Shown one piece after another: positions 23,262 to 32,104 of a stretch of DNA of 64,000 nucleotides. How positions within the stretch are numbered: the first letter of the stretch is position 1; every line of letters begins with the position of its first letter. A program made the position numbers and the translations under genes. Source of the stretch: Xylanibacter oryzae DSM 17970 (GTDB lineage Bacteria > Bacteroidota > Bacteroidia > Bacteroidales > Bacteroidaceae); contig NZ_KK073873.1 in NCBI RefSeq assembly GCF_000585355.1, positions 832,703 to 896,702 of the forward strand, in the 5' to 3' direction. The notes beneath the pieces were generated by a model. That model did not search any database and had not been told where the DNA came from. It saw only the letters and a program-made list of their open reading frames with translations.

Positions 23262-23672
23262 TTATTCCATAATAGTGGCAACGACATTACGACTGCCACC
23301 ATGATTGCGGAATTCGCATAGATAGATGCCCTGCCATGTACCGAGATTCAAATGCCCATTTGTGATAGGGATGTTGATGCTTACGCCGGTAATAATGCTT
23401 TTGGCGTGAGCGGGCATGTCGTCTGAGCCTTCAAGGGTATGTTCATAATAGTTCTGATTCTCAGGAACAAGATGGTTATAAATGCTTTCCATGTCGCCAC
23501 GTACAGATGGGTCCCAGTTTTCGCATATAGACAGCGCGCAACTGGTATGCTTGATGAATAAGTTTAGTAATCCTGTTTTGGGTAATTTGTTAAGATGAGC
23601 CAGCACTTCATCTGTAACAAGATGAAAACCGCGACTTTGTGATTTCAGTGAAAATTCTATTTGTTGTTTCAT
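23262..23672 (-). CDS. YjbQ family protein (secondary thiamine-phosphate synthase type, UPF0047)
   Basis: A 136-aa protein of the usual family length. Motifs are LLNLFIKHTSCALSICENWDP and GHLNLGTWQGIYLCEFRNHGGSRNVVATI, the conserved C-terminal block. YjbQ has weak thiamine phosphate synthase activity in vitro and its true role is uncertain. It converges with the HAD gene (2-base gap) and is followed upstream by the hydrolase gene at 23712. Confidence 0.9.
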   Translation of the reverse strand: MKQQIEFSLKSQSRGFHLVTDEVLAHLNKLPKTGLLNLFIKHTSCALSICENWDPSVRGDMESIYNHLVPENQNYYEHTLEGSDDMPAHAKSIITGVSINIPITNGHLNLGTWQGIYLCEFRNHGGSRNVVATIME

Positions 23673-23711
23673 TATTTGATGTTTTCTTTTTTCGGATGAT
23701 GATATGTTACC

Positions 23712-24629
23712 TTAATGCGATTGTTTGCTTAGCATTTTTGTGTAATCATCAAGTGCCTTATTCAATTTATTGGGTACTTCTATGAAAGGAAAATGTCCGC
23801 AATCAGCTCCCACTAGGAGCATTTTGGGGAAATGAACACCTTTGTAAAAGTTAGGTCCTACAGCATAATCTTTCTTGCCATAGAAAAATAGCACCGGTTT
23901 ATCTACGATATATGTTAGTGGACGAAAATCTCTCCAGTATTCGTCCATGAATATCACTTTGCTGCCATCGCTATTATGTTTATAGTAATCAGTAGCAGAG
24001 TTAACGGTGTCATTGTATTTCTTCTGGGGCGTAAAAATTTGCCATCTATTGGCGTTATTCAAAAATGGGAAAACGGCCATCATTCTGTCTATCGTTTTAC
24101 TATTGGGATCTAGTGCTGTTTTATTAGCTTTATTGCCTATTATGCCGATAGCCTTAGGCAGCCAACTATCACGGAAACTTGCGTCCATGCAGAGGGTACA
24201 ATTCATGAAGATTAGTCCATCAATCTTATCTTTATGGGCTTCCCAATATGCCATTGTGAGTATACCGCCAAAAGAATGACCTAAGACGAGCCATGAATTA
24301 ATGCCAAGGGCTTGTCTTACTTCTTCGAAATCTTTAATTTGTCGGGAGAGTGTATAATCGCTATCACGTGGACTCTCAGAGCGACCAACTCCTCGTTGAT
24401 CAAGATATATAACCTTGAAATGTTTCTCGAGAATATCGCCTCCCAGTTTTTGCATCCACTCAGATCCGGAACCCGGTCCGCCGTGTAGATAAAGGCAAGG
24501 AGTGCCGCTTCCACGTACTTCGACATATAGTTTTGTACCGTCAGACATTTTAATCATCTGTTGCGCACATATATGCATAGATGAAGCTAACATTATTATA
24601 ATTGTTATTATATTGCTTAGTCTTTTCAT
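23712..24629 (-). CDS. secreted alpha/beta hydrolase (proline iminopeptidase-like, S33)
   Basis: A 305-aa protein with a signal peptide (MKRLSNIITIIIMLASSMHICAQ). The oxyanion HGGPGSGSEWM, DQRGVGRSESP, nucleophile GHSFGG, acid YGKKDYAVG and base GADCGHFPF are all visible, so the catalytic triad is complete. The HGGPG and DQRGxGRS motifs fit proline iminopeptidase or related hydrolases. It is exported to the periplasm. A minus-strand TATATTTG box lies at 24790-24797. Confidence 0.9.
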   Translation of the reverse strand: MKRLSNIITIIIMLASSMHICAQQMIKMSDGTKLYVEVRGSGTPCLYLHGGPGSGSEWMQKLGGDILEKHFKVIYLDQRGVGRSESPRDSDYTLSRQIKDFEEVRQALGINSWLVLGHSFGGILTMAYWEAHKDKIDGLIFMNCTLCMDASFRDSWLPKAIGIIGNKANKTALDPNSKTIDRMMAVFPFLNNANRWQIFTPQKKYNDTVNSATDYYKHNSDGSKVIFMDEYWRDFRPLTYIVDKPVLFFYGKKDYAVGPNFYKGVHFPKMLLVGADCGHFPFIEVPNKLNKALDDYTKMLSKQSH

Positions 24630-24862
24630 CTTATATTATAATATTTTTATTATTTCCCATTTTTTATTGTCTTCACATAAAGTTAACAAACTAAGATCTT
24701 CAATTTCATTGCTTTTTATTATAGGCGCTACCACCTACATGTGCATTATATGATTATGATTGTGAGACCGAATCATCGAATTTTAGTCGCAAATATAGTG
24801 CAAATGAATGAAATATACAATAGTAGATCTGTTATTATTGGAATAAATAAAATTCTTTTTTT

Positions 24863-24943
24863 ATAAAATGTTTGTAAATGGATAAAAAGTGAGTATCTTT
24901 GTTGCAAGCATAATAAATGGATTAATTTTGAAAAAGTCAAAAC
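24863..24943 (+). repeat. 81-bp promoter-region repeat, copy 2, reused upstream of a flavin reductase
   Basis: It is the second copy of 22287-22367, with TATCTTTG at 24894-24901. The start codon of the small gene has become TTG, leaving a 13-codon remnant (LKKSKLTEQYVVD). The flavin reductase gene begins 45 bases later and probably uses this promoter. The rest of the 358-base gap 24630-24987 holds a single GAGACC (24756-24761) and the minus-strand box. Confidence 0.8.
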
Positions 24944-24987
24944 TAACCGAACAATACGTAGTAGATTAATAAATACAAAGCAATAAT

Positions 24988-25512
24988 ATGAAAGAGGTTA
25001 ATTACAAGGACATGAAGTTCAATCCGTTCAACCTCATTGGCGGTGAATGGATGTTAGTGACTGCTGGTAACGAACAGTCGGGGTGTAACACAATGACAGC
25101 CTCTTGGGGGCATCTCGGATGCCTATGGGGGCACAATGATCCTACGGCTGTTATCTATATACGTCCATCACGTTATACCAAAGAGTTTGTTGACAATGAA
25201 GAATATTTCACTCTTTGCGTTATGGACAAGTCTTTCAAGAAACAGATGGCCTATTTGGGTAGTGTGTCTGGCCGTGATGAGAACAAGATTTCAAAAGCAA
25301 ACCTTACACCTGTATACACAAATGATACTGTTTACTTTTCTGAAGCAAAGCTTGTACTTATTTGTAAGAAACTATATAAGTCTGAACTTCATGAAAGTGG
25401 ATTTCTCTATCAAAATACGATAGACGAAAGTTATCCAAACCGTGACTTTCATACAATGTATGTAGGCAAGATAGAGAAGGTCTTGGTACGTGATGATGAG
25501 TATATTAAATAA
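24988..25512 (+). CDS. flavin reductase family protein (FMN-binding)
   Basis: A 174-aa protein with the flavin reductase-like split barrel: FNLIGGEWMLVTAGNEQSGCNTMTASWGHLGCLW, TAVIYIRPSRYTKEFVDN, YLGSVSGRDENKI and DFHTMYVGKIEKV. It binds FMN and reduces it or an unknown substrate. It is similar in type, but not close in sequence, to the gene at 38778. Expression is probably from the duplicated promoter at 24863-24943. Confidence 0.88.
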   Translation: MKEVNYKDMKFNPFNLIGGEWMLVTAGNEQSGCNTMTASWGHLGCLWGHNDPTAVIYIRPSRYTKEFVDNEEYFTLCVMDKSFKKQMAYLGSVSGRDENKISKANLTPVYTNDTVYFSEAKLVLICKKLYKSELHESGFLYQNTIDESYPNRDFHTMYVGKIEKVLVRDDEYIK

Positions 25513-25562
25513 ACAGAATTGTACAAAGCCTGAATTGGATAAAGCATTAAAATTATAGACCA

Positions 25563-25643
25563 ATGGAGTGACATGATAAAAAATAAGCTAATCTGTCAAC
25601 ATATAATGTATATCACCTTAAGTTTCTTAACATGTCACTCCAT
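25563..25643. repeat. imperfect palindrome, decayed copy
   Basis: ATGGAGTGACATG at the left and CATGTCACTCCAT at the right are exact complements. The inner arms have diverged compared with the copy at 31893-31975. It lies 3' of the cupin gene. Confidence 0.7.
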
Positions 25644-25772
25644 AAAATGTATAAACGGTCTATTAAACTAAAAGTTTCACCTAATAAAGATAAACGTCTG
25701 TTGTTCAGTATTTTTCTTTCTGATTAAGACGTGCAAAACAGACGTATCATCATTTCTCTATAAAATAAAGAT

Positions 25773-26129
25773 TTATAGGATCACTCCATCAGTAGCCGTA
25801 AACTCATCTAGTGAACCGGCCTTGGTCTGAATACAGATATAACTGATGGCACTATCATCGGCTGCACGAAGCTGACGCTTTGCTGAAGGATCTACACGCA
25901 TCCAATCACCAGCATTTAGAATTACATCTTCACCATCAATATTCATAATGCCTTTACCTGATATAACACCGTATACTTCTTCGTTTTGTTTATGCTTATG
26001 AACGAAAGGAACTTGTACACCGGCAGGCATATTGTTTATTGAAATTTCTTCACCGGTAAGGTTTAATAACTCATGGAGCTCTGTGCGAGCTGCATCCATC
26101 TGAACGGTTGTCTTCTTAAAATTCTTCAT
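25773..26129 (-). CDS. small cupin-domain protein, copy 1
   Basis: A 118-aa single-domain cupin (ISINNMPAGVQVPFVHKHKQNEEVYGVISGKGIMNIDGEDVILNAGDWMRV). The metal-binding HxHxxxxE pattern appears as HKHKQNEE, with the second cupin motif less conserved. I chose the MKNFKKTTVQ start at 26129 because both copies share it, while the upstream codons differ. It may bind a small ligand or metal. Its twin at 32105 differs at 4 of 118 residues. The promoter is at 26176-26206. Confidence 0.88.
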   Translation of the reverse strand: MKNFKKTTVQMDAARTELHELLNLTGEEISINNMPAGVQVPFVHKHKQNEEVYGVISGKGIMNIDGEDVILNAGDWMRVDPSAKRQLRAADDSAISYICIQTKAGSLDEFTATDGVIL

Positions 26130-26175
26130 TATAGTTGTATTTTTAAATTTGTTATGTTTCATTATTTTGATATGG

Positions 26176-26242
26176 CAAAGTTACAATATAATGCTGATGT
26201 TTGCAAGAGGGTACCAAAAAGTGAGATAGTTACCCAAAAGTA
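26176..26242 (-). promoter_or_regulatory. cupin 1 promoter and operator-like block
   Basis: TAACTTTG (minus, 26176-26183) and TTG at 26204-26206 are spaced by 20 bases. The 40-bp block 26203-26242 carries the direct repeats GGTACCAAAAAGT and GTTACCCAAAAGT. It is shared with the SDR gene and cupin 2. Confidence 0.7.
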
Positions 26243-26279
26243 GGAAATGCGATATTATCGGGCTTTATGATTATCTACG

Positions 26280-27017
26280 TTAACTAATATTTACTATTTC
26301 TAAAGCCGCATCATCGCCGATTAATTCAGGAGCATCAGCCTGTAACATTACCCGACGGGCAGGGCAGTCGAAGCCATCATTGATGATACGGTTGATGATA
26401 TTGGCTTTCCCGCTCCCCGTTACCATAAAAATGGTTCGTTTAGCATGCATCATCGGCTTTCCTGTCATTGCCACACGTTTGACACCTGTTATGGGATGTA
26501 CTGAAGGTATATACGGTTGGAAGGCGGAAAGCAGGTGTTCCTGTCCCGGGAATATGGACGAGGTATGTCCGTCATTGCCAATACCGAGAATGACGCAATC
26601 AAATTGCCGAACCTGTGACGTCACCAATTCTGAATATCTCAAGGCTTCTGTTTCCGGGGAGGCTTCACCGATGATGCGGAATACATTCTCTCCCTCTTTC
26701 AAATCCGGTACACTGTCGGAAAGAAGAACCTTGAAACGACCATAATTGCTGGCTTCATCTGTGGGTGGGACACAACGCTCATCTACCCAGAAAAACCGGA
26801 ATTTATTCCATGGCGTTGTGTGAGCGTACTCGTTTGCCCACAATCGGAAAAGCACATCGGGCGTGGAACCGCCACTAAGTGCCACATCATATTTATCGTC
26901 ACCACTCTTCGCCAAAGCTTGCCCGTTCATACGTACAATCAGTGAGCGCGCTGCCTCCAACGGAGAGCTGAATACGTGACGTGGGAGTTTTGAAAGGTTA
27001 AAGTTCACAGTATTCAT
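26280..27017 (-). CDS. pgl: 6-phosphogluconolactonase
   Basis: A 245-aa DevB-type lactonase that hydrolyses 6-phosphogluconolactone in the oxidative pentose phosphate pathway. Motifs include VALSGGSTPDVLFRLWANEY, FRFFWVDERCVPP, SNYGRFKVLLSD and CVILGIGNDGHTSSIFPG. The start overlaps the zwf stop by 20 bases, indicating coupling. It is the third gene of gnd-zwf-pgl. Its last codons lie inside the segment duplicated at 31891. Confidence 0.95.
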   Translation of the reverse strand: MNTVNFNLSKLPRHVFSSPLEAARSLIVRMNGQALAKSGDDKYDVALSGGSTPDVLFRLWANEYAHTTPWNKFRFFWVDERCVPPTDEASNYGRFKVLLSDSVPDLKEGENVFRIIGEASPETEALRYSELVTSQVRQFDCVILGIGNDGHTSSIFPGQEHLLSAFQPYIPSVHPITGVKRVAMTGKPMMHAKRTIFMVTGSGKANIINRIINDGFDCPARRVMLQADAPELIGDDAALEIVNIS

Positions 27018-28488
27018 CAGTATGTGTCAGATTTTTACAAGGATTGGTCCAACTGCCGTCTATGCTTTCTATCAGGGCATTACTTTCCAATGGTCCCCAT
27101 GTTCCTGCAGGATAACCATAGAGGGGTGTCTCCGGATGTTTTTTCCAGTAATCAAGGATCGCATCGAAATACTTCCATGAAGATTCCACGGCATCATCCC
27201 GTGTAAAGAGTGTAGGATCGTCCAGCAGACAGTCCTCGATAAGACGGGCATAGGGATCACCTGTCTTCACATCACTGAGCCTATCATAAACGAAATCCAT
27301 TTCAACCTGCTTCGTCTGGAACCCTGTTCCGGGCATTTTCATATCGAATCGCAACACAATGCCTTCGTTAGGTTGAATACGCAATACAAGCTTGTTGGCA
27401 TGAGGATGTGCACCATGCATGTTGTCAAGAAGCAGATGGGGCACTTTCTTAAAATGAACAACGATCTCTGTCACCTTGGTAGGCATTTGCTTGCCCACTC
27501 TGAAGAAGAAAGGTACACCGCTCCATCGCCAGTTGTCTATCTCTGCCTTCATCGCAAAGAAAGTCTCTATCCGTGAGTCGGGTGCCACATGTGCCTCTTG
27601 CCGATAACCGGTCAGATTGCCTCCTGCTGTATATTGTCCGCGGATCACATTATCACGGATATAGTCTTCTGTCAGAGGCACCAGTGAATCATACACTTTT
27701 ACAACCTCGTTGCGGAAACTGTCGGCATCAAACTTCACCGGAGGTTCCATTGCGCACAGGGCAAGGAGCTGTACCAGATGGTTCTGTACCATATCACGCA
27801 TCGTGCCTGCTGTCTCGTAATATCCTCCACGGTTTTCAATGCCCAGATTTTCCACCGATGTAATTTCCACATAATCAATGTAGTTACGGTTCCATATAGG
27901 TTCGAAAATTGAGTTTGCGAAACGGAAAGCCAGAATATTCTGTGCCGTTTCCTTTCCCAGAAAATGGTCAATGCGATACACCTGTTGCTCCTGAAAGGTG
28001 TCTCTGTAAATCTCGTTCAACTGTTTGGCACTCGTCAGGTCATATCCAAAAGGTTTCTCAACGATGATACGTGTGCCTTCGCCATTGAGTCCGAAGGTCT
28101 TTAAATGCTGGGGGATCACGCCATAAAGCAGTGGGGGAGTGGCCAGATAATAAATGACACTCTCGCTGTTGCTAGTTTTCAGATGTTCTGCAAGTACAGA
28201 GAATCCCTCTTCCTTAGCGGGGTCCATCGTTTCGTAGCGGATATGTGAGATGAAGCAGTTGACCAGCTCATTGTCCCAAGCTTCAGGTTTGATGTACTTT
28301 GGCAATTGTCCCAGCAGATAGTTACGATATTCAGAATCATTGTAAGGAGTACGTCCAATGCCAACAATCTCAAATCTCTCGGGTAAACGTTTCTCGGAGA
28401 AGAGATCAAAGAGTGCCGGAAAGAGTTTACGTTTGGCAAGATCACCCGAAGCACCGAATATGATGAATGAAAATGACTTTGGTATCAT
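26998..28488 (-). CDS. zwf: glucose-6-phosphate 1-dehydrogenase
   Basis: A 496-aa enzyme that oxidises glucose 6-phosphate. The N-terminal Rossmann loop is IIFGASGDLAKRKLFPAL. The substrate and catalytic block is EKPFGYDLTSAKQLN followed by YRIDHFLGKETAQNILAFRFAN (His of the RIDHxxGKE motif). Length and ending are standard. It follows gnd by 20 bases and overlaps pgl, so the three genes form one operon producing NADPH and ribulose 5-phosphate. Confidence 0.97.
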   Translation of the reverse strand: MIPKSFSFIIFGASGDLAKRKLFPALFDLFSEKRLPERFEIVGIGRTPYNDSEYRNYLLGQLPKYIKPEAWDNELVNCFISHIRYETMDPAKEEGFSVLAEHLKTSNSESVIYYLATPPLLYGVIPQHLKTFGLNGEGTRIIVEKPFGYDLTSAKQLNEIYRDTFQEQQVYRIDHFLGKETAQNILAFRFANSIFEPIWNRNYIDYVEITSVENLGIENRGGYYETAGTMRDMVQNHLVQLLALCAMEPPVKFDADSFRNEVVKVYDSLVPLTEDYIRDNVIRGQYTAGGNLTGYRQEAHVAPDSRIETFFAMKAEIDNWRWSGVPFFFRVGKQMPTKVTEIVVHFKKVPHLLLDNMHGAHPHANKLVLRIQPNEGIVLRFDMKMPGTGFQTKQVEMDFVYDRLSDVKTGDPYARLIEDCLLDDPTLFTRDDAVESSWKYFDAILDYWKKHPETPLYGYPAGTWGPLESNALIESIDGSWTNPCKNLTHTDEYCEL

Positions 28489-28508
28489 AACTCAGATATG
28501 ATATATGA

Positions 28509-29978
28509 TTATACATTATAACTGCCTGAATGAGTGTTGCCGCCCTTGCCGGTCCAGTCCTCATGGAAGAACTCTCCGCGTGGCATATCAATGCGTTCAA
28601 AGGTATGCGCGCCAAAGAAGTCACGTTGTGCCTGTATCATGTTTGCAGGGAGGCTGGCTGTGGTGAGCGACAGATAGTAGTTGAGAGCAGAACTGAATGC
28701 CGGCACAGGAAGCTCTGCCTGAAGTGCTGTGATGACCAGTTCTTTCCATCCTTTAAGGGCTTGTTTCGTATCTGCTGCGAACTTTGGTGCAAAGAGCAGA
28801 TGCATAGGTTTCTCTGAAGCTTGGTATGCATCAGAGATATCATTCAGAAAGGCCGAACGAATAATACAGCCTGCACGCCACATTCGTGCGATGGAAGCGA
28901 GGTTGAGGTTCCATGAGAACATGTCTGACGCCTTTTGCAGCACGGCAAATCCCTGAGCGTAAGATACTAACTTTGAAGCATAGAGTGCTTGTTCGATATC
29001 ATCGACAAGTGATAGATCGGTCACTGCATCTACCTTACGGTCTTTCGCTAAACGTTTGGCCGCTTCCACACGCAGGCTCTTGTCTGAAGAGAGACTACGT
29101 TCGAACACTGCAGATGCAATCAGCCCCAGCGGCATGCCGAGTTCCATCGCATTGATGACCGACCACTTTCCTGTTCCTTTCTGTCCGGCAGTATCCAGAA
29201 TCTTATCAATCAGATAGTCACCGTCCTTATCTTGGTGACGTAGCACCTGAGCAGATATTTCCATCAGATAACTGTGCAACCGTCCTTCGTTCCAATGTTC
29301 AAAAACAGAGGCGATTGCTTCATTATCCATCTTCTTGAGATGTTTCAGCAGGAAGTAAGCCTCGCTGATGAGTTGCATATCACCATATTCTATACCGTTA
29401 TGGATCATTTTTACAAAATGTCCCGATCCTCCCGGGCCAACCCAGTCGCAACAGGGGGTATTGTCTTCAGCCACAGCAGCAATCCGCTGCAATATCGGCT
29501 TCACATCAGTCCATGCCGACTGTGATCCTCCGGGCATGATAGAGGCCCCATGCAAGGCTCCGAACTCTCCACCACTCACGCCTGTTCCAATAAATCTGAA
29601 TCCACGTTTTTCTGTCTCAATCACACGGCGGTTGCTGTCCTCATAATTGGAGTTACCACCATCAATGATTATATCTCCGGGTGAAAGCAACGGGAAAAGC
29701 TGGTCCATAAGTTGGTCTACAGCATTCCCGGCACGCACCATCATCATAATTTTACGTGGAGTATTGAGGTTTTTTACCAAATCACTGATTTCTGTACAAC
29801 CTATGATATTCTTTCCTTTGCCACGTCCATTCACAAACCGTTCTACCACACCTTCTTCAACACCGGGTACAGTACGGTTGTACACAGCAACAGCAAAGCC
29901 TTTGCTCTCCATATTCAATACTAGGTTCTCGCCCATCACGGCAAGTCCTATTAAACCAATATCTGCTTTCTTGTCCAT
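28509..29978 (-). CDS. gnd: 6-phosphogluconate dehydrogenase (decarboxylating)
   Basis: A 489-aa enzyme. It has the cofactor loop GLIGLAVMGENLVLNM with VYNRT, GTGVSGGEFGALHGASIMPGG (substrate loop; Phe replaces the usual second Glu) and the active site GHFVKMIHNGIEYGDMQLISE. C-terminal QRDFFGAHTFER is conserved. It is the first gene of the operon, with the promoter at 30044-30051. Confidence 0.97.
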   Translation of the reverse strand: MDKKADIGLIGLAVMGENLVLNMESKGFAVAVYNRTVPGVEEGVVERFVNGRGKGKNIIGCTEISDLVKNLNTPRKIMMMVRAGNAVDQLMDQLFPLLSPGDIIIDGGNSNYEDSNRRVIETEKRGFRFIGTGVSGGEFGALHGASIMPGGSQSAWTDVKPILQRIAAVAEDNTPCCDWVGPGGSGHFVKMIHNGIEYGDMQLISEAYFLLKHLKKMDNEAIASVFEHWNEGRLHSYLMEISAQVLRHQDKDGDYLIDKILDTAGQKGTGKWSVINAMELGMPLGLIASAVFERSLSSDKSLRVEAAKRLAKDRKVDAVTDLSLVDDIEQALYASKLVSYAQGFAVLQKASDMFSWNLNLASIARMWRAGCIIRSAFLNDISDAYQASEKPMHLLFAPKFAADTKQALKGWKELVITALQAELPVPAFSSALNYYLSLTTASLPANMIQAQRDFFGAHTFERIDMPRGEFFHEDWTGKGGNTHSGSYNV

Positions 29979-30043
29979 AATTAATATTTTAAATTTGCCA
30001 TAATTATGATTCGGGTTGTTGTCAGTATCTTTGACAACGTTTG

Positions 30044-30051
30044 CAAATATA
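30044..30051 (-). promoter_or_regulatory. -7 box TATATTTG of the gnd-zwf-pgl operon
   Basis: The reverse complement of 30044-30051 reads TATATTTG, 66 bases upstream of the gnd ATG. Confidence 0.6.
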
Positions 30052-30170
30052 CATTTTATGTTTAATACTACAAACTTAAATTTGGTATTTTTCAGAAAAA
30101 GCAGAATATGCGTAAACCATAGATATAAGCAAACAACTAAAATTAAGAGTAAATGCCATTAATAATATAT

Positions 30171-30248
30171 CATTTAGGGTATATTTTTATGTTTTTTGAA
30201 TAAAATATACCCTAAATGGTATAAATTAGAAAATAATTAGTATATTTG
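30171..30248 (+). promoter_or_regulatory. hipBST operator and -7 box
   Basis: CATTTAGGGTATATTTT (30171-30187) and AAAATATACCCTAAATG (30202-30218) are a perfect 17-bp inverted repeat with a 14-base spacer. The -7 box TATATTTG is at 30241-30248 and a further half-site-like TACCCGAAATG follows. The downstream HTH protein is the expected ligand. Confidence 0.75.
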
Positions 30249-30274
30249 TACCCGAAATGATATAATATAAGGTT

Positions 30275-30478
30275 ATGAATAATTTATCACCTATCGTAAA
30301 ATCACTGCGAAAGCAGTATAACTTAACACAGGAAGACCTGTCGTTGAAGTCGGGTGTTGGTTTGCGCTTTGTTCGAGACTTGGAGCAAGGCAAAGAATCG
30401 TTGCGTTTAGACAAAGTTAATCAGTTGCTAGATTTTTTCAACTATGAAGTTACAGCAACTCCAAAAGTAAAGCCTTAA
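30275..30478 (+). CDS. hipB: HipB-like HTH component of a tripartite HipBST system
   Basis: A 67-aa XRE protein (MNNLSPIVKSLRKQYNLTQE, SLKSGVGLRFVRDLEQGKESLRLDKVNQLLDFF). It lacks the usual C-terminal extension of two-gene HipB proteins. In HipBST systems HipB is mainly the repressor or DNA-binding partner, while HipS neutralises the toxin. It is followed after 4 bases by hipS. Confidence 0.88.
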   Translation: MNNLSPIVKSLRKQYNLTQEDLSLKSGVGLRFVRDLEQGKESLRLDKVNQLLDFFNYEVTATPKVKP

Positions 30479-30482
30479 AGCT

Positions 30483-30821
30483 ATGAGACAAGCCAATGTT
30501 TATTATAAAAGTCAGTTAGCTGGAGTGTTGACAGAAAACGATGAAGGTTACGAATTCAGTTACCTTTCAGACTATCTATCGTCAGAAAATGCTAAGCCTG
30601 TGAGCTTGACATTACCATTGCAGGAACAGGTATTTAAAAGTCGTGTGTTGTTTCCATTCTTTGATGGATTGATACCCGAAGGATGGCTGCTTGATATTGC
30701 CACTCGTAATATGGATATCAGTATACTAGACCGTATGTCTCTCTTATTGGTTTGTTGCAAAGATTGTATTGGAGCTGTAAGCATTGAAGCTATTCAAGGA
30801 AAGGAGGAAAATCATGTGTAA
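30483..30821 (+). CDS. hipS: HipS-like antitoxin (stand-alone HipA N-terminal domain)
   Basis: A 112-aa protein corresponding to the HipA N-terminal subdomain 1 only (VYYKSQLAGVLTENDEGYEF, PVSLTLPLQEQVFKSRVLFPFFDGLIPEGWLLD). In the E. coli HipBST system this detached domain is the antitoxin. The final residues overlap the hipT start by 8 bases, so translation is coupled. Conserved positions seem intact. Confidence 0.88.
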   Translation: MRQANVYYKSQLAGVLTENDEGYEFSYLSDYLSSENAKPVSLTLPLQEQVFKSRVLFPFFDGLIPEGWLLDIATRNMDISILDRMSLLLVCCKDCIGAVSIEAIQGKEENHV

Positions 30822-31755
30822 ATGTTTGTATTGTTATAAGCCACTTAATAAAGGCGAAAAAGATATGCATCCTGGTTGTATAGCAAAATTTTTCGGAACC
30901 AATCTTATGCCAACTTTGGATTATACAACTGAGCATTTAGAAGAACTAGCAAAGCAGGTGATACAAGACCAAACATCTCTTACTGGTGTTCAGTCAAAAT
31001 TGTCTTTGAACTTAAATGAGCATGAGGGTAGTAATCGACTGACTATAGTAGGGTTATGGGGAGGATATATTTGTAAACCACAGACAACTACCTATGAGCA
31101 AATGCCAGAAGTAGAAGATCTAACGATGCATCTGGCAGAGTTGGCCCGGATTCAAGTAGTACCTCATACGCTGATGCGGATGGCTGACGATTCGCTCTGT
31201 TACCTAACGCGACGCATTGACCGAACTCCTAATGGTGAAAAGTTGGCCATGGAAGACATGTGTCAACTCACAGAGAGACAGACCGAACATAAGTACAAAA
31301 GTAGTTATGAGCGCATAGGAAAAACTGTGCTTCAGTATTCTTCTGTTCCCAAGATGGATGTCACTAATTTCTTTGAAATAGTATTGTTCTCATGGCTGAC
31401 AGGTAATAACGATATGCACTTGAAGAACTTTTCGCTTTATGAGCCTCTAGGTGATGGTATTCGCTTAACTCCAGCTTATGATTTGCTAAATGCAGCTATT
31501 ATCAATACTAAGGATGACGAAGAGCTGGCTTTGACTTTGAATGGGCGAAAGAAAAAACTGAAGAAAGAAGATTTTTTTAAATGTGCCGAAAGGCTAGATA
31601 TAGAAGATATTATTGTGGAGCGTCTTATCAATAAATATGTTAAGCTTCTGCCTAAGTTCGAGAATTTGATTCATAACTCTTTCTTAAGTGAAAAACTACA
31701 GTGCAAATTTTTAGAGTTGCTGAAAGAAAGACTTGATAGGCTTATTTTGGAATAG
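30814..31755 (+). CDS. hipT: HipT-like serine/threonine kinase toxin
   Basis: A 313-aa protein starting MCKCLYCYKPLNKGEKDMHPGC, a zinc-ribbon-like head. It then has the kinase core: Gly-rich loop SLTGVQSKLSLNL, catalytic SWLTGNNDMHLKNFSL and Mg-binding RLTPAYDLLNAAI. It lacks the HipA N-terminal domain, which is encoded by hipS. I chose the ATG at 30814, preceded by AAGGAGG, over an upstream in-frame ATG at 30784. E. coli HipT phosphorylates tryptophanyl-tRNA synthetase. The target here is unknown. Confidence 0.9.
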   Translation: MCKCLYCYKPLNKGEKDMHPGCIAKFFGTNLMPTLDYTTEHLEELAKQVIQDQTSLTGVQSKLSLNLNEHEGSNRLTIVGLWGGYICKPQTTTYEQMPEVEDLTMHLAELARIQVVPHTLMRMADDSLCYLTRRIDRTPNGEKLAMEDMCQLTERQTEHKYKSSYERIGKTVLQYSSVPKMDVTNFFEIVLFSWLTGNNDMHLKNFSLYEPLGDGIRLTPAYDLLNAAIINTKDDEELALTLNGRKKKLKKEDFFKCAERLDIEDIIVERLINKYVKLLPKFENLIHNSFLSEKLQCKFLELLKERLDRLILE

Positions 31756-31892
31756 TGATTCTAATAGAATGAGTTACAGCTAATATTGTTATAATAACAC
31801 AGCTGTCGTTCTTGCCTTCTGAATTTGTGCAGCCAAAAACTGTACAATTCAAATCAATCAACGGGCATTTAATAATATATACTTACATAACA

Positions 31893-31975
31893 ATGGAGTG
31901 ACGCGATAAAAAACTTAAGATGATATGTAAAAATATAATGTATATCACCTTAAGTTTTTTAACATGTCACTCCAT
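31893..31975. repeat. 83-bp near-perfect palindrome, MITE-like
   Basis: The left arm (31893-31930) and the reverse complement of the right arm (31938-31975) agree at about 32 of 38 positions, starting ATGGAGTGAC. The copy at 25563 is partly decayed. It could be a transcript-end hairpin or a small inserted element. No target-site duplication is evident. Confidence 0.7.
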
Positions 31976-32104
31976 AAAATGCATAAAACGTATATTAAAC
32001 TAAAAGTTTCACCTAATAAAGATAAACGTCTGTTGTTCAGTATTTTTCTTTCTGATTAAGACGTACAAAACAGAAGTATCATCATTTCTCTATAAAATAA
32101 AGAT

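Larger units (their letters stand above)
25561..26299. repeat. 739-bp segmental duplication, copy 1 (cupin)
   Basis: It matches 31891-32629 along its full length with the same overall length (739 bp). It contains an 81-bp imperfect palindrome, the cupin gene, its promoter and its operator. Its right end overlaps the last codons of pgl (stop at 26280), so this copy is in its native context. Confidence 0.9.
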
